DNA from: Bacteroidaceae bacterium | GTDB lineage: Bacteria > Bacteroidota > Bacteroidia > Bacteroidales > Bacteroidaceae | Assembly: GCA_017558175.1 (NCBI GenBank) | Contig: JAFYWH010000153.1 | Location: 1-34,762, forward strand | Direction: 5' to 3' | Length of the DNA stretch: 34,762 nucleotides | Part shown: positions 1 through 8,319 of the stretch, piece by piece | Layout of the letters: each line of letters opens with the position of its first letter | How positions within the stretch are numbered: position 1 is the stretch's first letter | The notes under the pieces: generated by a model | Seen by the model: the letters and a program-made list of their open reading frames with translations, nothing else | Told to the model about the DNA's origin: nothing | Database searches by the model: none | Position numbers and translations under genes: made by a program

Positions 1-1109
1 GCAGCACCTACAGCTACTACTTCGTCCGGATTTACACCCTTTGAAGGAACCTTACCGAAGAAATCCTGTACCAATTGCTGAACAGCTGGGATACGTGTAG
101 AACCACCTACCAAGATTACTTCATCGATATCTGCATTGCTCAAACCTGCGTCACGCATAGCGTTCTTACATGGTTCCAAACAAGCCTGGATCAAGTTGTG
201 AGCCAAAGCTTCGAACTTAGCACGAGTCAAAGTCTTAACCAAGTGCTTAGGAACACCACCTACCGGCATGATGTAAGGCAAGTTGATTTCAGTAGATGTA
301 GAAGAAGACAATTCAATCTTAGCCTTTTCTGCAGCTTCCTTCAAGCGTTGCATAGCCATTGGGTCAGCAGTCAAGTCAGCACCTTCGTCGTTTTTGAATT
401 CCTGAGCCAACCAGTCGATGATTACTTGGTCGAAGTCATCACCACCGAGGTGAGTATCACCGTTTGTAGACAATACTTCGAATACACCGCCACCGAATTC
501 GAGGATAGAGATATCGAATGTACCACCACCGAGGTCGAATACAGCGATCTTCATGTCCTTGTCGGCCTTGTCGATACCGTAAGCCAAAGCAGCTGCTGTC
601 GGTTCGTTCACGATACGCTTTACTTCCAAACCTGCAATCTGACCAGCTTCCTTAGTTGCTTGACGCTGAGAGTCAGAGAAGTAAGCAGGAACGGTGATAA
701 CTGCTTCAGTTACTTCCTGTCCGAGGTAGTCTTCAGCAGTCTTCTTCATCTTCTGAAGAATCATAGCCGAGATTTCCTGTGGAGTGTAGAGACGGCCGTC
801 GATGTCTACACGCGGAGTATTGTTGTCGCCCTTAGCTACCTTGTAAGGTACGCGAGAGATTTCCTTTTGTACTTGATCCCAATTTTCACCCATGAAGCGC
901 TTGATTGAGAAAATAGTGCGTTGTGGGTTAGTGATAGCCTGACGCTTTGCCGGATCACCGATCTTACGTTCGCCACCGTCTACAAATGCTACGATAGAAG
1001 GAGTTGTACGCTTACCTTCAGCATTAGTGATTACTACCGGTTCGTTACCTTCAAATACAGAAACACAAGAGTTTGTTGTTCCCAAGTCAATACCAATAAT
1101 CTTTCCCAT
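1..1109 (-). CDS. dnaK: DnaK (Hsp70) chaperone, 5' part only
   Basis: ATP-dependent Hsp70 chaperone that binds exposed hydrophobic segments of cytosolic proteins, working with DnaJ and GrpE. The window holds about the first 369 codons, which is nearly all of the ATPase domain; the substrate-binding domain lies beyond the left edge. The protein starts [16 protein letters not shown] (phosphate-1 motif). It continues with [12 protein letters not shown], the phosphate-2 motif [12 protein letters not shown] and the adenosine motif [10 protein letters not shown], all intact. The start is the ATG at 1107-1109, which gives the canonical N-terminus. No dnaJ or grpE is adjacent on the visible side; a small lipoprotein gene diverges from it. 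A sigma-54-like promoter lies about 100 bases upstream (1211-1227). Identity is secure. Only the regulation is open. Confidence 0.97.
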   Translation of the reverse strand, partial: MGKIIGIDLGTTNSCVSVFEGNEPVVITNAEGKRTTPSIVAFVDGGERKIGDPAKRQAITNPQRTIFSIKRFMGENWDQVQKEISRVPYKVAKGDNNTPRVDIDGRLYTPQEISAMILQKMKKTAEDYLGQEVTEAVITVPAYFSDSQRQATKEAGQIAGLEVKRIVNEPTAAALAYGIDKADKDMKIAVFDLGGGTFDISILEFGGGVFEVLSTNGDTHLGGDDFDQVIIDWLAQEFKNDEGADLTADPMAMQRLKEAAEKAKIELSSSTSTEINLPYIMPVGGVPKHLVKTLTRAKFEALAHNLIQACLEPCKNAMRDAGLSNADIDEVILVGGSTRIPAVQQLVQDFFGKVPSKGVNPDEVVAVGA

Positions 1110-1210
1110 AATCTTAAATATGTTTTTTTGTTTATACTCTAATTTAATAATGTTACTTTTCTTTCGTGCCGGTTTTTCAGGATTTCTGCACCGTTGCACG
1201 TCTTATTAAG

Positions 1211-1227
1211 AGCAAATTCCGTGCCAG
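1211..1227 (-). promoter_or_regulatory. Candidate sigma-54 (-24/-12) promoter for dnaK
   Basis: Read leftward, the sequence CTGGCACGGAATTTGCT matches the RpoN consensus TGGCACG-N4-TTGCW at every conserved position, with exactly 10 bases between the invariant GG and GC. Transcription would begin near 1199, leaving a leader of about 90 bases before the dnaK ATG. No clear TAnnTTTG box is seen for dnaK. The match is directly visible; that RpoN is used here is inference. Confidence 0.55.
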
Positions 1228-1255
1228 AAGCTTTTTTTCTGTTTTTTCGTCCATC

Positions 1256-1284
1256 GTCTGCCAAATTGTCTGCCAAACTGACAG
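1256..1284. promoter_or_regulatory. Repeated TTTGGCAGAC sites upstream of dnaK
   Basis: GTCTGCCAAA occurs twice with a 12-base period (1256-1265 and 1268-1277). The second copy overlaps an imperfect dyad CTGCCAAACTGACAG (1270-1284), with half-sites CTGYCA/TGRCAG. The cluster lies 30-70 bases upstream of the sigma-54-like promoter, where an enhancer-binding activator would sit. CGTGCC also recurs at 1165, 1220 and 1310. A regulatory role is inferred from position and repetition. Confidence 0.4.
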
Positions 1285-1330
1285 CCAAAGCTGAAAGTAT
1301 GTGATTTTTCGTGCCAAAAGTGGTGAAAGC

Positions 1331-1362
1331 ATTGGCGCATTAACTTTTTCTTTTTAATTTTG
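1331..1362 (+). promoter_or_regulatory. Bacteroidota-type promoter for the 1391 lipoprotein gene
   Basis: A perfect -7 box TAATTTTG (1355-1362) follows an ATTG -33-like box (1331-1334) after 20 bases, the usual spacing in Bacteroidota. The predicted start of transcription is near 1369, about 20 bases before the ATG. Confidence 0.65.
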
Positions 1363-1390
1363 CGTCGTTTTTAATAAATATATTTAAGGT

Positions 1391-1777
1391 ATGAAGAAAG
1401 TATTGTTTATGTGTGTGGCTGCATTTGCTTTGACAGCTTGTGGCCCTAAGAGTGAAAAGAAGGCTGAAGAAGCTGGTGAAAAGACATTGGAAGCAGTAGA
1501 AGCTGTAGTTGAAGCTGCAAAGGAAGCAGTTAAGGAAGCTGATGTTAAGGATTTGCAGGCTGCTTACGATGAATTGGTTAAGTTGGGTGACAAGTTGACT
1601 GATGAACAGAAGGAACAGTTGAGCAAGCTTGAAAAGATGATCAAGGATGCTAAGGAAGCTGTTTCTGCAAAGGCTGAAGAAGCTGAAGCTGTAAAGAACG
1701 ATGCTGCTGAAAAGGTAGAAAACGTTAAAGAAGCAGTAGAAGGCGTGAAGGATGCTTTGAAAGGTTTGAAGAAGTAA
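1391..1777 (+). CDS. Small Lys/Glu/Ala-rich lipoprotein, coiled-coil
   Basis: The 128-residue protein starts MKKVLFMCVAAFALTACGPK, a lipoprotein signal with lipobox LTAC (Cys17), so it should be lipid-anchored in the envelope. Residues from about 20 to 125 are almost all Ala, Glu, Lys, Val and Asp, in repeats such as AEEAGEK, VEAAKEAV and AEKVENVKEAVEGVKDALKG. This predicts long amphipathic helices or a coiled coil with balanced charge. There is no recognisable enzymatic domain. It has its own promoter (1331-1362) and terminator (1803-1830), so it is a single-gene unit divergent from dnaK. The composition recalls small periplasmic or outer-membrane helical lipoproteins, possibly a spacer or stress protein. 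The function is unknown. Confidence 0.85.
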   Translation: MKKVLFMCVAAFALTACGPKSEKKAEEAGEKTLEAVEAVVEAAKEAVKEADVKDLQAAYDELVKLGDKLTDEQKEQLSKLEKMIKDAKEAVSAKAEEAEAVKNDAAEKVENVKEAVEGVKDALKGLKK

Positions 1778-1802
1778 TTCCGAAAATAAGCTAAATCATA
1801 GG

Positions 1803-1830
1803 GGGAGAGTGAAAACTTTCTCCCTTTTTT
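1803..1830 (+). terminator. Rho-independent terminator after the lipoprotein
   Basis: The arms GGGAGA (1803-1808) and TCTCCC (1819-1824) are followed directly by six Ts. It lies 26 bases past the lipoprotein stop codon. Confidence 0.75.
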
Positions 1831-1831
1831 G

Positions 1832-1839
1832 TATCTTTG
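1832..1839 (+). promoter_or_regulatory. -7 box TATCTTTG for the DUF4250 gene
   Basis: TATCTTTG matches TAnnTTTG perfectly, directly after the T-run of the preceding terminator and about 30 bases before the ATG at 1868. No good -33 TTTG is seen at the expected spacing, so the promoter may be modest. Confidence 0.5.
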
Positions 1840-1867
1840 CGCCGTTTTTAATAGGAGAAATAGAAAA

Positions 1868-2047
1868 ATGATGGATTTACCACAAGACCCGATGATGCTT
1901 TTCAGCGTCATCAACATGAAATTGCGTGATTTTTATCCTTCGCTCGATGCACTTTGCGAGGATTTGAACGTGGACAAGGAAGAATTGGTACAGAAATTGG
2001 CGGCTTTCGGCTTCGAGTATAGCGAAGAACATAACAAGTTCTGGTAA
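1868..2047 (+). CDS. DUF4250 domain protein
   Basis: A 59-residue cytosolic protein beginning MMDLPQDPMMLFSVINMKLR. The DPMMLxSxIN(M/T)KLRD...SLDxLCxDLxVDxEEL pattern, followed by a short Gly/Phe-Tyr-Glu tail, fits the small DUF4250 family, whose function is not known. The length is typical of the family. A longer reading from 1829 is rejected because AGGAG (1853-1857) sits just upstream of the tandem ATG codons at 1868 and 1871, and because the upstream part would translate the promoter. It is followed at 2059 by a repeat element. Confidence 0.8.
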   Translation: MMDLPQDPMMLFSVINMKLRDFYPSLDALCEDLNVDKEELVQKLAAFGFEYSEEHNKFW

Positions 2048-2058
2048 GGAAATGGTTA

Positions 2059-2164
2059 ATCCCCCTTGCGAAGGGGGTAGGGGGATGTTACATTAGCTTT
2101 AGAGTTTATAGGCTTTGGGCGGGTCTTAAGATATATTCCTCTGGTCCCCTTCATATGGGGGATG
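2059..2164. repeat. REPIN-like element, family B copy 1 (degenerate right end)
   Basis: The left end (2059-2089) is the hairpin ATCCCCCTTGCGAAGGGGG followed by TAGGGGGATGTT, like the other family B copies. The right end (about 2135-2164) is a decayed inverted copy (TCCTCTGGTCCCCTTCATAT, then GGGGGATG) and runs into the coding 3' end of menE. Other family B copies are at 17628, 24147 and 25256. Confidence 0.7.
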
Positions 2165-3151
2165 GTTTTCTGCCCACTTTCGTGCCGTAGCTCTATCGGG
2201 CTTACCTGTACCCGTCAAAGGAAGTTCTTCTACCGGAAGATACATTTTCGGCACCCAATAAGCAGGTAATTTTTCTTCGCAAATCCGGCGGATATCGGCT
2301 TCCTCCTTTACCTTATTATATAATAGCACCACAATTTCACCGAATTTGGCATCTTTGCGAGCCGTAATTTGGAAAGGGATGTCCAGATGTTTCTTCAAGG
2401 CAGCTTCCACTTGCTCGATTTGGATTTTTACCCCACCGCTATTGATGGTGTTGTCTTTCCGGCCAAGGATGCGGAATTTTCCTTCGTCGTTTATTTCAGC
2501 TATATCATTGGTCGTCAGCTCTTCGGCGCACACACTCGGTGCGTGGATAATCAATGTGTTTTCTTCACTCAAGCGGATGCGTACATTCTCGAAAGGCGTG
2601 TACCAATCGGAAGCTTCCGCACCGTTCAGTCTTCGGAGAGCAATGTGCGAGAGTGTTTCCGTCATGCCATACGTGCTCCATACATGGTTCGGGAAATCTT
2701 TCAATTCTCTACCTAAGGCATCGTCTATCGCTCCTCCACCAATAATCAAGTGCTTGATTTCCATAAGCTTGGCGCGCTCTTCCGGTACTTGTAGGGTGTT
2801 GAAAACCTGCATTGGAATCATGGCTGCAAAGGTAGGAATCTCAGTCAAGTCCTTCAGCGGATGTCCGCAAGGAGCTACCGGAAGCAATCTGAGTCCTGCA
2901 ACAAGGGAGCGTACCACCACCATTTTCCCGGCAATGTATTGCAAAGGCATGCAGAGAAGTGCCGAATCTCCTTCCTTCAATCCGAGAAACGAGCAAGTGA
3001 GTCGGGCACTCGCACACATCCGTTCCTTTTCTACTTGCAAAGGCTTGGGTGTGCCGGTAGAGCCGGAGGTATGCACCCATACCGTCGGTTCATCGTTCTG
3101 CCATTCTTGCAAGAAGGCTTCGAGGTCTTGAAGGAATTCTTGTTGTGTCAT
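2126..3151 (-). CDS. menE: o-Succinylbenzoate-CoA ligase MenE
   Basis: AMP-forming acyl-CoA ligase that converts o-succinylbenzoate, ATP and CoA to OSB-CoA in menaquinone synthesis (cytosol). The 341-residue protein has the P-loop HTSGSTGTPKP (residues 27-37), the STYGMTE motif, GRKDNTINSGGVKIQ of the hinge and C-terminal domain, and the catalytic-lysine loop LPLTGTGKPDR. It is shorter than E. coli MenE but normal for the compact Bacteroidota type. The ATG at 3149-3151 is preferred, with AAAAGG upstream; an in-frame ATG 18 bases earlier lies inside a repeat. It is the last gene of the men operon. The final residues (HPPYEGDQRNIS) are encoded by a degenerate repeat end (2135-2164) and are probably an acquired tail. 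Confidence 0.95.
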   Translation of the reverse strand: MTQQEFLQDLEAFLQEWQNDEPTVWVHTSGSTGTPKPLQVEKERMCASARLTCSFLGLKEGDSALLCMPLQYIAGKMVVVRSLVAGLRLLPVAPCGHPLKDLTEIPTFAAMIPMQVFNTLQVPEERAKLMEIKHLIIGGGAIDDALGRELKDFPNHVWSTYGMTETLSHIALRRLNGAEASDWYTPFENVRIRLSEENTLIIHAPSVCAEELTTNDIAEINDEGKFRILGRKDNTINSGGVKIQIEQVEAALKKHLDIPFQITARKDAKFGEIVVLLYNKVKEEADIRRICEEKLPAYWVPKMYLPVEELPLTGTGKPDRATARKWAENHPPYEGDQRNIS

Positions 3152-3163
3152 AAGTTTGCCTTT

Positions 3164-3278
3164 TGTCATTCAGAACGAAACGAAGTGTAGTGAAGACGAG
3201 TTGTTGAGGGCTCGCCCGAAAAATCTCGGAAGCATCCACTTTGTGTAATCGAGATCCTTCGCTTCGCTCTGGATGACA
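3164..3278. repeat. Interspersed inverted repeat, family C copy 1
   Basis: The ends are inverted copies of each other: TGTCATTCAGAACGAAACGA on the left, and CGCTTCGCTCTGGATGACA on the right. The interior shares CATCCACTTTG and TCGAGAT with the copy at 21409-21494. It fills the menC-menE gap. The CTTCGCTTCGCTC-NNGATGACA end is a widespread intergenic repeat in Bacteroidota. Confidence 0.7.
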
Positions 3279-3286
3279 TTATTTTT

Positions 3287-4357
3287 TTAAAGCCAATTCA
3301 TAATGTCCGGCTCCTTTTCCTCCGGATAATACCATAAGCAATCCCCCTCAATATGAAGCGGATAGTCGATATTATCCGTAAAGAGCATGCCGGTACCGAG
3401 ACCTTGCGGAAGGGTAGGGTTAAGGGTAGCCGTCCATTGGGCAATAGCATTCAAACCGATGTTCGATTCCAAAGCCGATGTTACCCATGAGCCGATTCCT
3501 CGTTCTTCAGCCAACTTGATCCATTCTTCCGAACCACCGATACCTCCATGAAGCGAAGGTTTCAAGATGATGTATTGCGGACGGATGGTATCGAGCAAGG
3601 CTTCTTTCGTTGGGCGGTCGTTTACTCCAATCAGTTCCTCATCTAAAGCAATGGGGAATGGTGTCTGTTCGCAAAGCTTGGCCATTTCTTCCCACTGTCC
3701 GGCACGGATAGGTTGTTCGATGCTATGAAGCTGATATTCAGAGAGTCGTTTCAACTTTTCAAGCGCATCGGTAGGCGAGAAAGCACCATTGGCATCCACT
3801 CGCAGTTCGATTTGTTCGGGCGAGAAATGTTGGCGGATGTGAGCCAGCAGTTCCAATTCCTTCTCGAAATCGATAGCCCCGATTTTCAGTTTGATGCATC
3901 GGAATCCTTGCTTCATCTTCTCCTCGATGCGTTGGTACATTTCGTCGAAGTTGCCCATCCAAATCAGTCCGTTGATAGGAATACCTTCTTTTCCCTGACT
4001 GAATGGCGTATGCCAAAATTGCAGACTTTGTGCCTGGTAGTGTGCTAAAGCCGTTTCCACACCAAAGCGGATGGATGGATAGGCGCTGAGGTTTTCCAAA
4101 TACGCCTCCACGTTTTCAGATTTCGCCTCGGCGTTTTCTTCCAAGCGTCTGCAAGTTTCTTTCAGGACGTCTTCGTATTCGGGTACATCGTCGCAACTCA
4201 AGGCTGGAAGAGGGGCACACTCGCCTACACCGAAATGCTTGGGATTGTTGCTATCGGTCAAGAGGATGTACCATACTTTTCGGGTGATATAAATGCCTCG
4301 CGATGTGCCTGCCGGTTGCTTGAAGTGCAGGATTTTGGGGATGATGGTTGCTTTCAT
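3287..4357 (-). CDS. menC: o-Succinylbenzoate synthase MenC
   Basis: Enolase-superfamily dehydratase that converts SHCHC to o-succinylbenzoate. Superfamily motifs are in order: the KxK pair in IKLKIG with its catalytic lysine, metal ligands in RVDANGAF, SIEQP and ALDEE, and the second-base lysine in IILKPSLHGG. The protein is 356 residues from the ATG at 4355-4357 (MKATIIPKILHF), which follows a purine-rich AGAGAGAAAACA. A reading 11 residues longer would start inside the upstream repeat and is rejected. It lies between menB and menE, but 234 bases of nested repeats separate it from menB, so operon continuity is less certain here. Confidence 0.95.
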   Translation of the reverse strand: MKATIIPKILHFKQPAGTSRGIYITRKVWYILLTDSNNPKHFGVGECAPLPALSCDDVPEYEDVLKETCRRLEENAEAKSENVEAYLENLSAYPSIRFGVETALAHYQAQSLQFWHTPFSQGKEGIPINGLIWMGNFDEMYQRIEEKMKQGFRCIKLKIGAIDFEKELELLAHIRQHFSPEQIELRVDANGAFSPTDALEKLKRLSEYQLHSIEQPIRAGQWEEMAKLCEQTPFPIALDEELIGVNDRPTKEALLDTIRPQYIILKPSLHGGIGGSEEWIKLAEERGIGSWVTSALESNIGLNAIAQWTATLNPTLPQGLGTGMLFTDNIDYPLHIEGDCLWYYPEEKEPDIMNWL

Positions 4358-4374
4358 TGTTTTCTCTCTAATTT

Positions 4375-4580
4375 CACCACGGAGTAACACGAAGTTTCAC
4401 AGAGAATATTCTCCCCTCTTGAGAGGGGAAGGGGGTGTGTTATAATCGATGCGGAGGGTAAGTGTTTCTAATCTTTTCTCGTGGATGTTTATCACACACC
4501 CCTAACCCCTCTCAAGAGGGGAAAAAGGTCTTAAAATTCTTTCTTTATAAACTCCGTGAAACTCTGTGTAATCTGTGGTG
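4375..4580. repeat. Outer inverted repeat (family E) enclosing a REPIN-like element
   Basis: The left arm CACCACGGAGTAACACGAAG-TTTCACAGAG (4375-4404) is an imperfect inverted copy of the right arm ending CTGTGTAATCTGTGGTG (about 4552-4580). Element A1 (4411-4522) sits between the arms, as if inserted into an older palindromic repeat. The menB-menC gap is made almost entirely of these two elements. Confidence 0.65.
4411..4522. repeat. REPIN-like element, family A copy 1
   Basis: Each end is a short hairpin CCCCTCTTGAGAGGGG followed inward by GGGGGTGTGT. The right end is the inverted copy (ACACACCCCTAACCCCTCTC, AAGAGGGG). About 50 unrelated bases lie between. The same design occurs at 5432, 19206 and 27755. 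Confidence 0.8.
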
Positions 4581-4591
4581 AAGTTTAAAAA

Positions 4592-5413
4592 TCAAGGGAA
4601 CTTCGGATAATCCTGGAAACGTGGCTTACGCTTTTCCAAGAATGCCTTACCACCTTCTTGTGCTTCATCCGTCATGTAATAAAGCATGGTAGCATCGCCG
4701 GCCAATTCCTGGATACCTGCCTGACCATCGAGTTCGGCATTCAAGCCAGCCTTGATCATGCGGAGAGCCAATGGGCTATGTTGCATCATCTGTTCAGCCC
4801 AAGTCACTACTTCGTCTTCCAACTGGTCGAATGGTACTACCTTATTCACAAGACCCATTTCGAGGGCCTCCTGTGCATTGTACTGACGGCAGAGGAACCA
4901 AATTTCACGAGCCTTCTTCTGACCCACGCAACGAGCCAAGTACGATGAACCGAAACCGGCATCGAAGCTACCTACCTTCGGACCTGTCTGACCGAAGATG
5001 GCATTTTCTGAAGCAATCGACAAGTCGCAAACTACATGAAGCACGTGGCCACCACCGATGGCATAACCATTCACCATGGCAATCACCGGCTTCGGAAGCG
5101 ATCGGATTTGCTTCTGTACATCGAGCACATTTAGGCGAGGCACACCGTCTGTACCTACATAACCACCACGACCTTTCACGTTCATATCGCCACCGGCACA
5201 AAAGGCCATATCGCCTGCACCGGTCAATACCACCACGTTAATGTCTTGACACTCACGGCAATAGTAAAGTGCATCGCTGATTTCGGTAGTTGTAGTCGGG
5301 GTGAAAGCATTGCGATAACGAGGGCGGTTGATGGTTATCTTGGCAATGCCGTTATAGAATTCGAACAAGATGTCCTGATATTCCTTAATGGGTTTCCATT
5401 CTCTTTTTTCCAT
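4592..5413 (-). CDS. menB: 1,4-Dihydroxy-2-naphthoyl-CoA synthase MenB
   Basis: Crotonase-fold enzyme that closes OSB-CoA to DHNA-CoA. The 273-residue protein has the expected features: [13 protein letters not shown] near the N-terminus, the oxyanion loop [29 protein letters not shown], the [13 protein letters not shown] active-site segment with its catalytic aspartate, and a C-terminal [13 protein letters not shown] close to the family consensus. The length is normal. The start at 5413 ([15 protein letters not shown]) is the usual N-terminus. A REPIN-like element separates it from menD (112 bases). Confidence 0.97.
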   Translation of the reverse strand: MEKREWKPIKEYQDILFEFYNGIAKITINRPRYRNAFTPTTTTEISDALYYCRECQDINVVVLTGAGDMAFCAGGDMNVKGRGGYVGTDGVPRLNVLDVQKQIRSLPKPVIAMVNGYAIGGGHVLHVVCDLSIASENAIFGQTGPKVGSFDAGFGSSYLARCVGQKKAREIWFLCRQYNAQEALEMGLVNKVVPFDQLEDEVVTWAEQMMQHSPLALRMIKAGLNAELDGQAGIQELAGDATMLYYMTDEAQEGGKAFLEKRKPRFQDYPKFP

Positions 5414-5431
5414 AATTAGTTTGTTTTTGAA

Positions 5432-5517
5432 TCCCCTCTTGAGAGGGGTAGGGGTGTGTGATAGTCATCCACAAATTTGGTTTCTAACACACCCCCTTCC
5501 CCCTCTCAAGAGGGGAG
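5432..5517. repeat. REPIN-like element, family A copy 2
   Basis: The left end TCCCCTCTTGAGAGGGG-TAGGGGTGTGTG and the inverted right end CACACCCCCTTCCCCCTCTC-AAGAGGGGA are separated by about 27 bases. The element occupies most of the menD-menB gap and would be transcribed in the men mRNA. Confidence 0.8.
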
Positions 5518-5525
5518 ATTTTTAT

Positions 5526-7193
5526 TTATTTCTTTAAACTCTTATAATACTCTCTAAGCAATCGGGTATCTTCGCTCTTGTCGGTGTAGACTTCGAGCAA
5601 CATCGGTTGTGGATATTCCTCTGGCGATGCAAACACCTTCAAAGCCTCTTGCCACTCTTCGGCATTGCTGGCTTGCTGATAGAAGAAGCCCCGTTCTTCT
5701 GCCCAACCCTTGGCCGAAGTTTGATGTTCGGCAGTAATGAATTGGCGGGAGGTGTTTCCGGCTTTGTCCATACCAGGAAGGGTATGGAAAATTTCGCCTC
5801 CCTCGTTGTTCAGCAAGAGGATGCGAATGTGGTTGCCGATGTGCGGACACCACAAGGCATTCATGTCGTAGAAGAAGCTCAAGTCACCAATGATGATGAA
5901 GTTCAGCTTGTCCGATGCAGCAGCATAGCCGATGGCACTCGACAAGGAGCCTTCGATACCATTCACCCCACGGTTGCAACACACCTCCACTTGGTTGGAA
6001 AGCGGGAACAGTTGGGCATAGCGTACCGTAGAGCTATTGGCCAAATGCAAGGCACAAGGAGCCGGGAGTGCTTGAATCAAGTCGCCCGTTACGCTGATTT
6101 GCGAGTAAGGCAATGCCGGAGCCGGGAATATCTTGCACCAGTTTTCCCACATCATCGGATAGGCTGTAGGCTTGTTGTCGAGCATGAAAGCTATCTTTTC
6201 CAGGAACTCAAACGGGTCCATTTCGATAACCGTGGTAAGGCATCCGAAGAGGTCGGCCACCTTGCCATCGGGTGTGATGTGCCAATGTTCCTTGGGCTTA
6301 TGGGTACGGAGGTATTTTTTCAGTTGTTTCGATACGATGTGTCCGCCGTAGGTAATGAGCAAGTCCGGACGCATTTGTTCTTGGCGTTCTTCATCCATGC
6401 CAGAGATGGCCACATCGAAATTCTTGATAGGCAAGGCAGGAATGGTGCGGTTGCTCAAATGCTCGGTAAGCCAAGCGAAATTCTTCGAAAGTGGCTTGAT
6501 GAACTTCTTGTCGAATTCGTAGATAAGGTTCATCTGTCCCACTACCACCATGCGTTTGTTGCATTCGTTCAGTCTCTGTATCAGCTCTTTATAGTCACGG
6601 TCGTACACATTCAACCCTTGGTAGCGGGTGATGACACGCACTTCGGGCAACTCCTTGACCGTGAATCGGTAGATAGGCTCGGAGATAGGCACATTGATAT
6701 GCACCGGACCCTTGCCATGATGAGTGGTTTCGAGGATAGCTTCATTGATCAAGCGATTGCAATGCCATTCATCCTCTTCCGTCTGCACTTCGGGAAGGTT
6801 GACCGACATCTTCACGAGCGAGCCGAATACATTGGGCTGTGGAAGTGTCTGTCCATCCATCTGTCCAATCCAAGCTGCTGGTCGGTCGGCTGAAATCACA
6901 ATCAATGGAATCTGTTGGTAGAAGGCTTCGGCCACGGCTGGATGCAAATTGAGCAATGCCGAACCTGAGGTACAGCATACAGCAGCCGGTCCGCCACCTT
7001 GAAGGGAAAGTCCGATGGCGAAGAATCCTGCACTCCGTTCGTCTGTGATGGAGTAGCAAGTAAAATCCTCAATGTGGGCAAGTGTCTGCACAATGGCAGC
7101 ATTACGGCTTCCGGGGCAAAGTACCACCTTCCGCACGCCATGTGCCTTTAGCAAGGCAGCCAGTTGCAATATGCTTTTCTTGTCTGAATACAT
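5526..7193 (-). CDS. menD: SEPHCHC synthase MenD
   Basis: Thiamine-diphosphate enzyme that condenses isochorismate with 2-oxoglutarate to give SEPHCHC. In the 555-residue protein the N-terminal domain holds [10 protein letters not shown] and the ThDP-activating glutamate in [12 protein letters not shown]. The C-terminal domain carries the [12 protein letters not shown] and NNEGGEIF segments that bind Mg-Th[20 protein letters not shown] also fits MenD. Length and start ([15 protein letters not shown]) are normal. It follows menF by 4 bases, indicating tight co-translation. Confidence 0.97.
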   Translation of the reverse strand: MYSDKKSILQLAALLKAHGVRKVVLCPGSRNAAIVQTLAHIEDFTCYSITDERSAGFFAIGLSLQGGGPAAVCCTSGSALLNLHPAVAEAFYQQIPLIVISADRPAAWIGQMDGQTLPQPNVFGSLVKMSVNLPEVQTEEDEWHCNRLINEAILETTHHGKGPVHINVPISEPIYRFTVKELPEVRVITRYQGLNVYDRDYKELIQRLNECNKRMVVVGQMNLIYEFDKKFIKPLSKNFAWLTEHLSNRTIPALPIKNFDVAISGMDEERQEQMRPDLLITYGGHIVSKQLKKYLRTHKPKEHWHITPDGKVADLFGCLTTVIEMDPFEFLEKIAFMLDNKPTAYPMMWENWCKIFPAPALPYSQISVTGDLIQALPAPCALHLANSSTVRYAQLFPLSNQVEVCCNRGVNGIEGSLSSAIGYAAASDKLNFIIIGDLSFFYDMNALWCPHIGNHIRILLLNNEGGEIFHTLPGMDKAGNTSRQFITAEHQTSAKGWAEERGFFYQQASNAEEWQEALKVFASPEEYPQPMLLEVYTDKSEDTRLLREYYKSLKK

Positions 7194-7197
7194 TGTC

Positions 7198-8319
7198 TTA
7201 TAAGATATTTCTCATCGTTTTCATTTTTTCTCCGGTCTCTTCCCATTCCGAACGCACTTCCGATGAAGGCAGAATACCGCCACCGGCATAAAGCTTGGCT
7301 TGCGAAGAACGGATTTCCATGCATCGCAGGTTTACATAGAGGTCGGTTTGTCCGTCCGGATCCATCCATCCGATGAATCCCGAATAATATCGTCGGTCGT
7401 ATCCTTCGTTCTCTATGATAAACTGGTAGGCCTCTTCCTTCGGTAATCCGCATACGGCTGGGGTAGGGTGAAGCTCTTTCAGCAAGTCACCCAAGTAATC
7501 TGTTTCCTTCAGTTGGAAGAGGAAGTCGGTCTTCAGGTGTACCAACTGACCGGCACGAGCCGTATAAGGCCCTTTCTCAATCATCTTCCGTCCGTGCTTC
7601 TTGATGATTTTGCGTACATATTCGGCCACCAATGCTTGTTCTTGCTGATTCTTAGCACTCCATTCGGTAGGTTCCACATCGTTCTCGATGGGCAAGGTAC
7701 CGGCCAAGGCTACGGTCTTCCAGCTTTGAGCCTGTCCGCTAAGCAAGATTTCGGGTGTGCTTCCCAACCAAGTACCGGTGGTAGGAGTGTGGCACAAATA
7801 AATCATCATTCGTGGATAGGCATTGCAAGCCTTCACGAAGATTTCCAAGGGTGACAAAGTGTCATCCGTAGGGCAGAATGCCGGACGCGAGAGCACCAGC
7901 TTCTGGAATTTCTTTTTTTCTAATGGTTCGATAAACCGACGGAAAGCGGCATAATACCGGTCGTAGCGTTCTTGCTCGTTCAGTGTTGGCAAGGCTTCCG
8001 TATGTGCTCCCTTGGATGCAAGAATCTCGTCAGCACATTCCAATGAGGTGAGCGCTTGTGTGATTTCAGGCCAATCGTAAGCAGTCACTTCGGGGCGGAT
8101 AAGTACCAACGGATGCTCTTCTGTTTGCTGGAAAGGAGCCATGATGAAGCCTTTCCGTCCGTTCAGTTCGCTGATGTCGTTCAGCTTGTCTGCTTCTCCT
8201 GTTGTCTGGAGGATGAAATAACATTCGTCCGTCCACGGCAAGCGGTAGAGGGCAAAACTGAAGGAACTTCGGGTGAGGGCGTCTATCAGTCGGTGAGTAT
8301 ATTGTTCGGGCAATTTCAT
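7198..8319 (-). CDS. menF: Isochorismate synthase MenF
   Basis: Chorismate-binding enzyme that isomerises chorismate to isochorismate, the committed step to menaquinone. The 373-residue protein shows [34 protein letters not shown], the active-site run [31 protein letters not shown] and [18 protein letters not shown], all typical of isochorismate synthases. The ATG at 8317-8319 overlaps the stop of menI as ATGA, which decides the start; a reading 26 residues longer would lie in menI. A siderophore-type EntC is unlikely because of the men neighbours. Confidence 0.95.
   Translation of the reverse strand: MKLPEQYTHRLIDALTRSSFSFALYRLPWTDECYFILQTTGEADKLNDISELNGRKGFIMAPFQQTEEHPLVLIRPEVTAYDWPEITQALTSLECADEILASKGAHTEALPTLNEQERYDRYYAAFRRFIEPLEKKKFQKLVLSRPAFCPTDDTLSPLEIFVKACNAYPRMMIYLCHTPTTGTWLGSTPEILLSGQAQSWKTVALAGTLPIENDVEPTEWSAKNQQEQALVAEYVRKIIKKHGRKMIEKGPYTARAGQLVHLKTDFLFQLKETDYLGDLLKELHPTPAVCGLPKEEAYQFIIENEGYDRRYYSGFIGWMDPDGQTDLYVNLRCMEIRSSQAKLYAGGGILPSSEVRSEWEETGEKMKTMRNIL

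Noticed and set aside
75-908. Long open frame on the + strand opposite dnaK
   Set aside because: It is antisense to a fully conserved Hsp70 ATPase domain, and its translation resembles no family and has no promoter or ribosome-binding site.
5607-6893. 428-codon + strand frame opposite menD
   Set aside because: menD has all ThDP motifs on the other strand; the + frame has no family resemblance.
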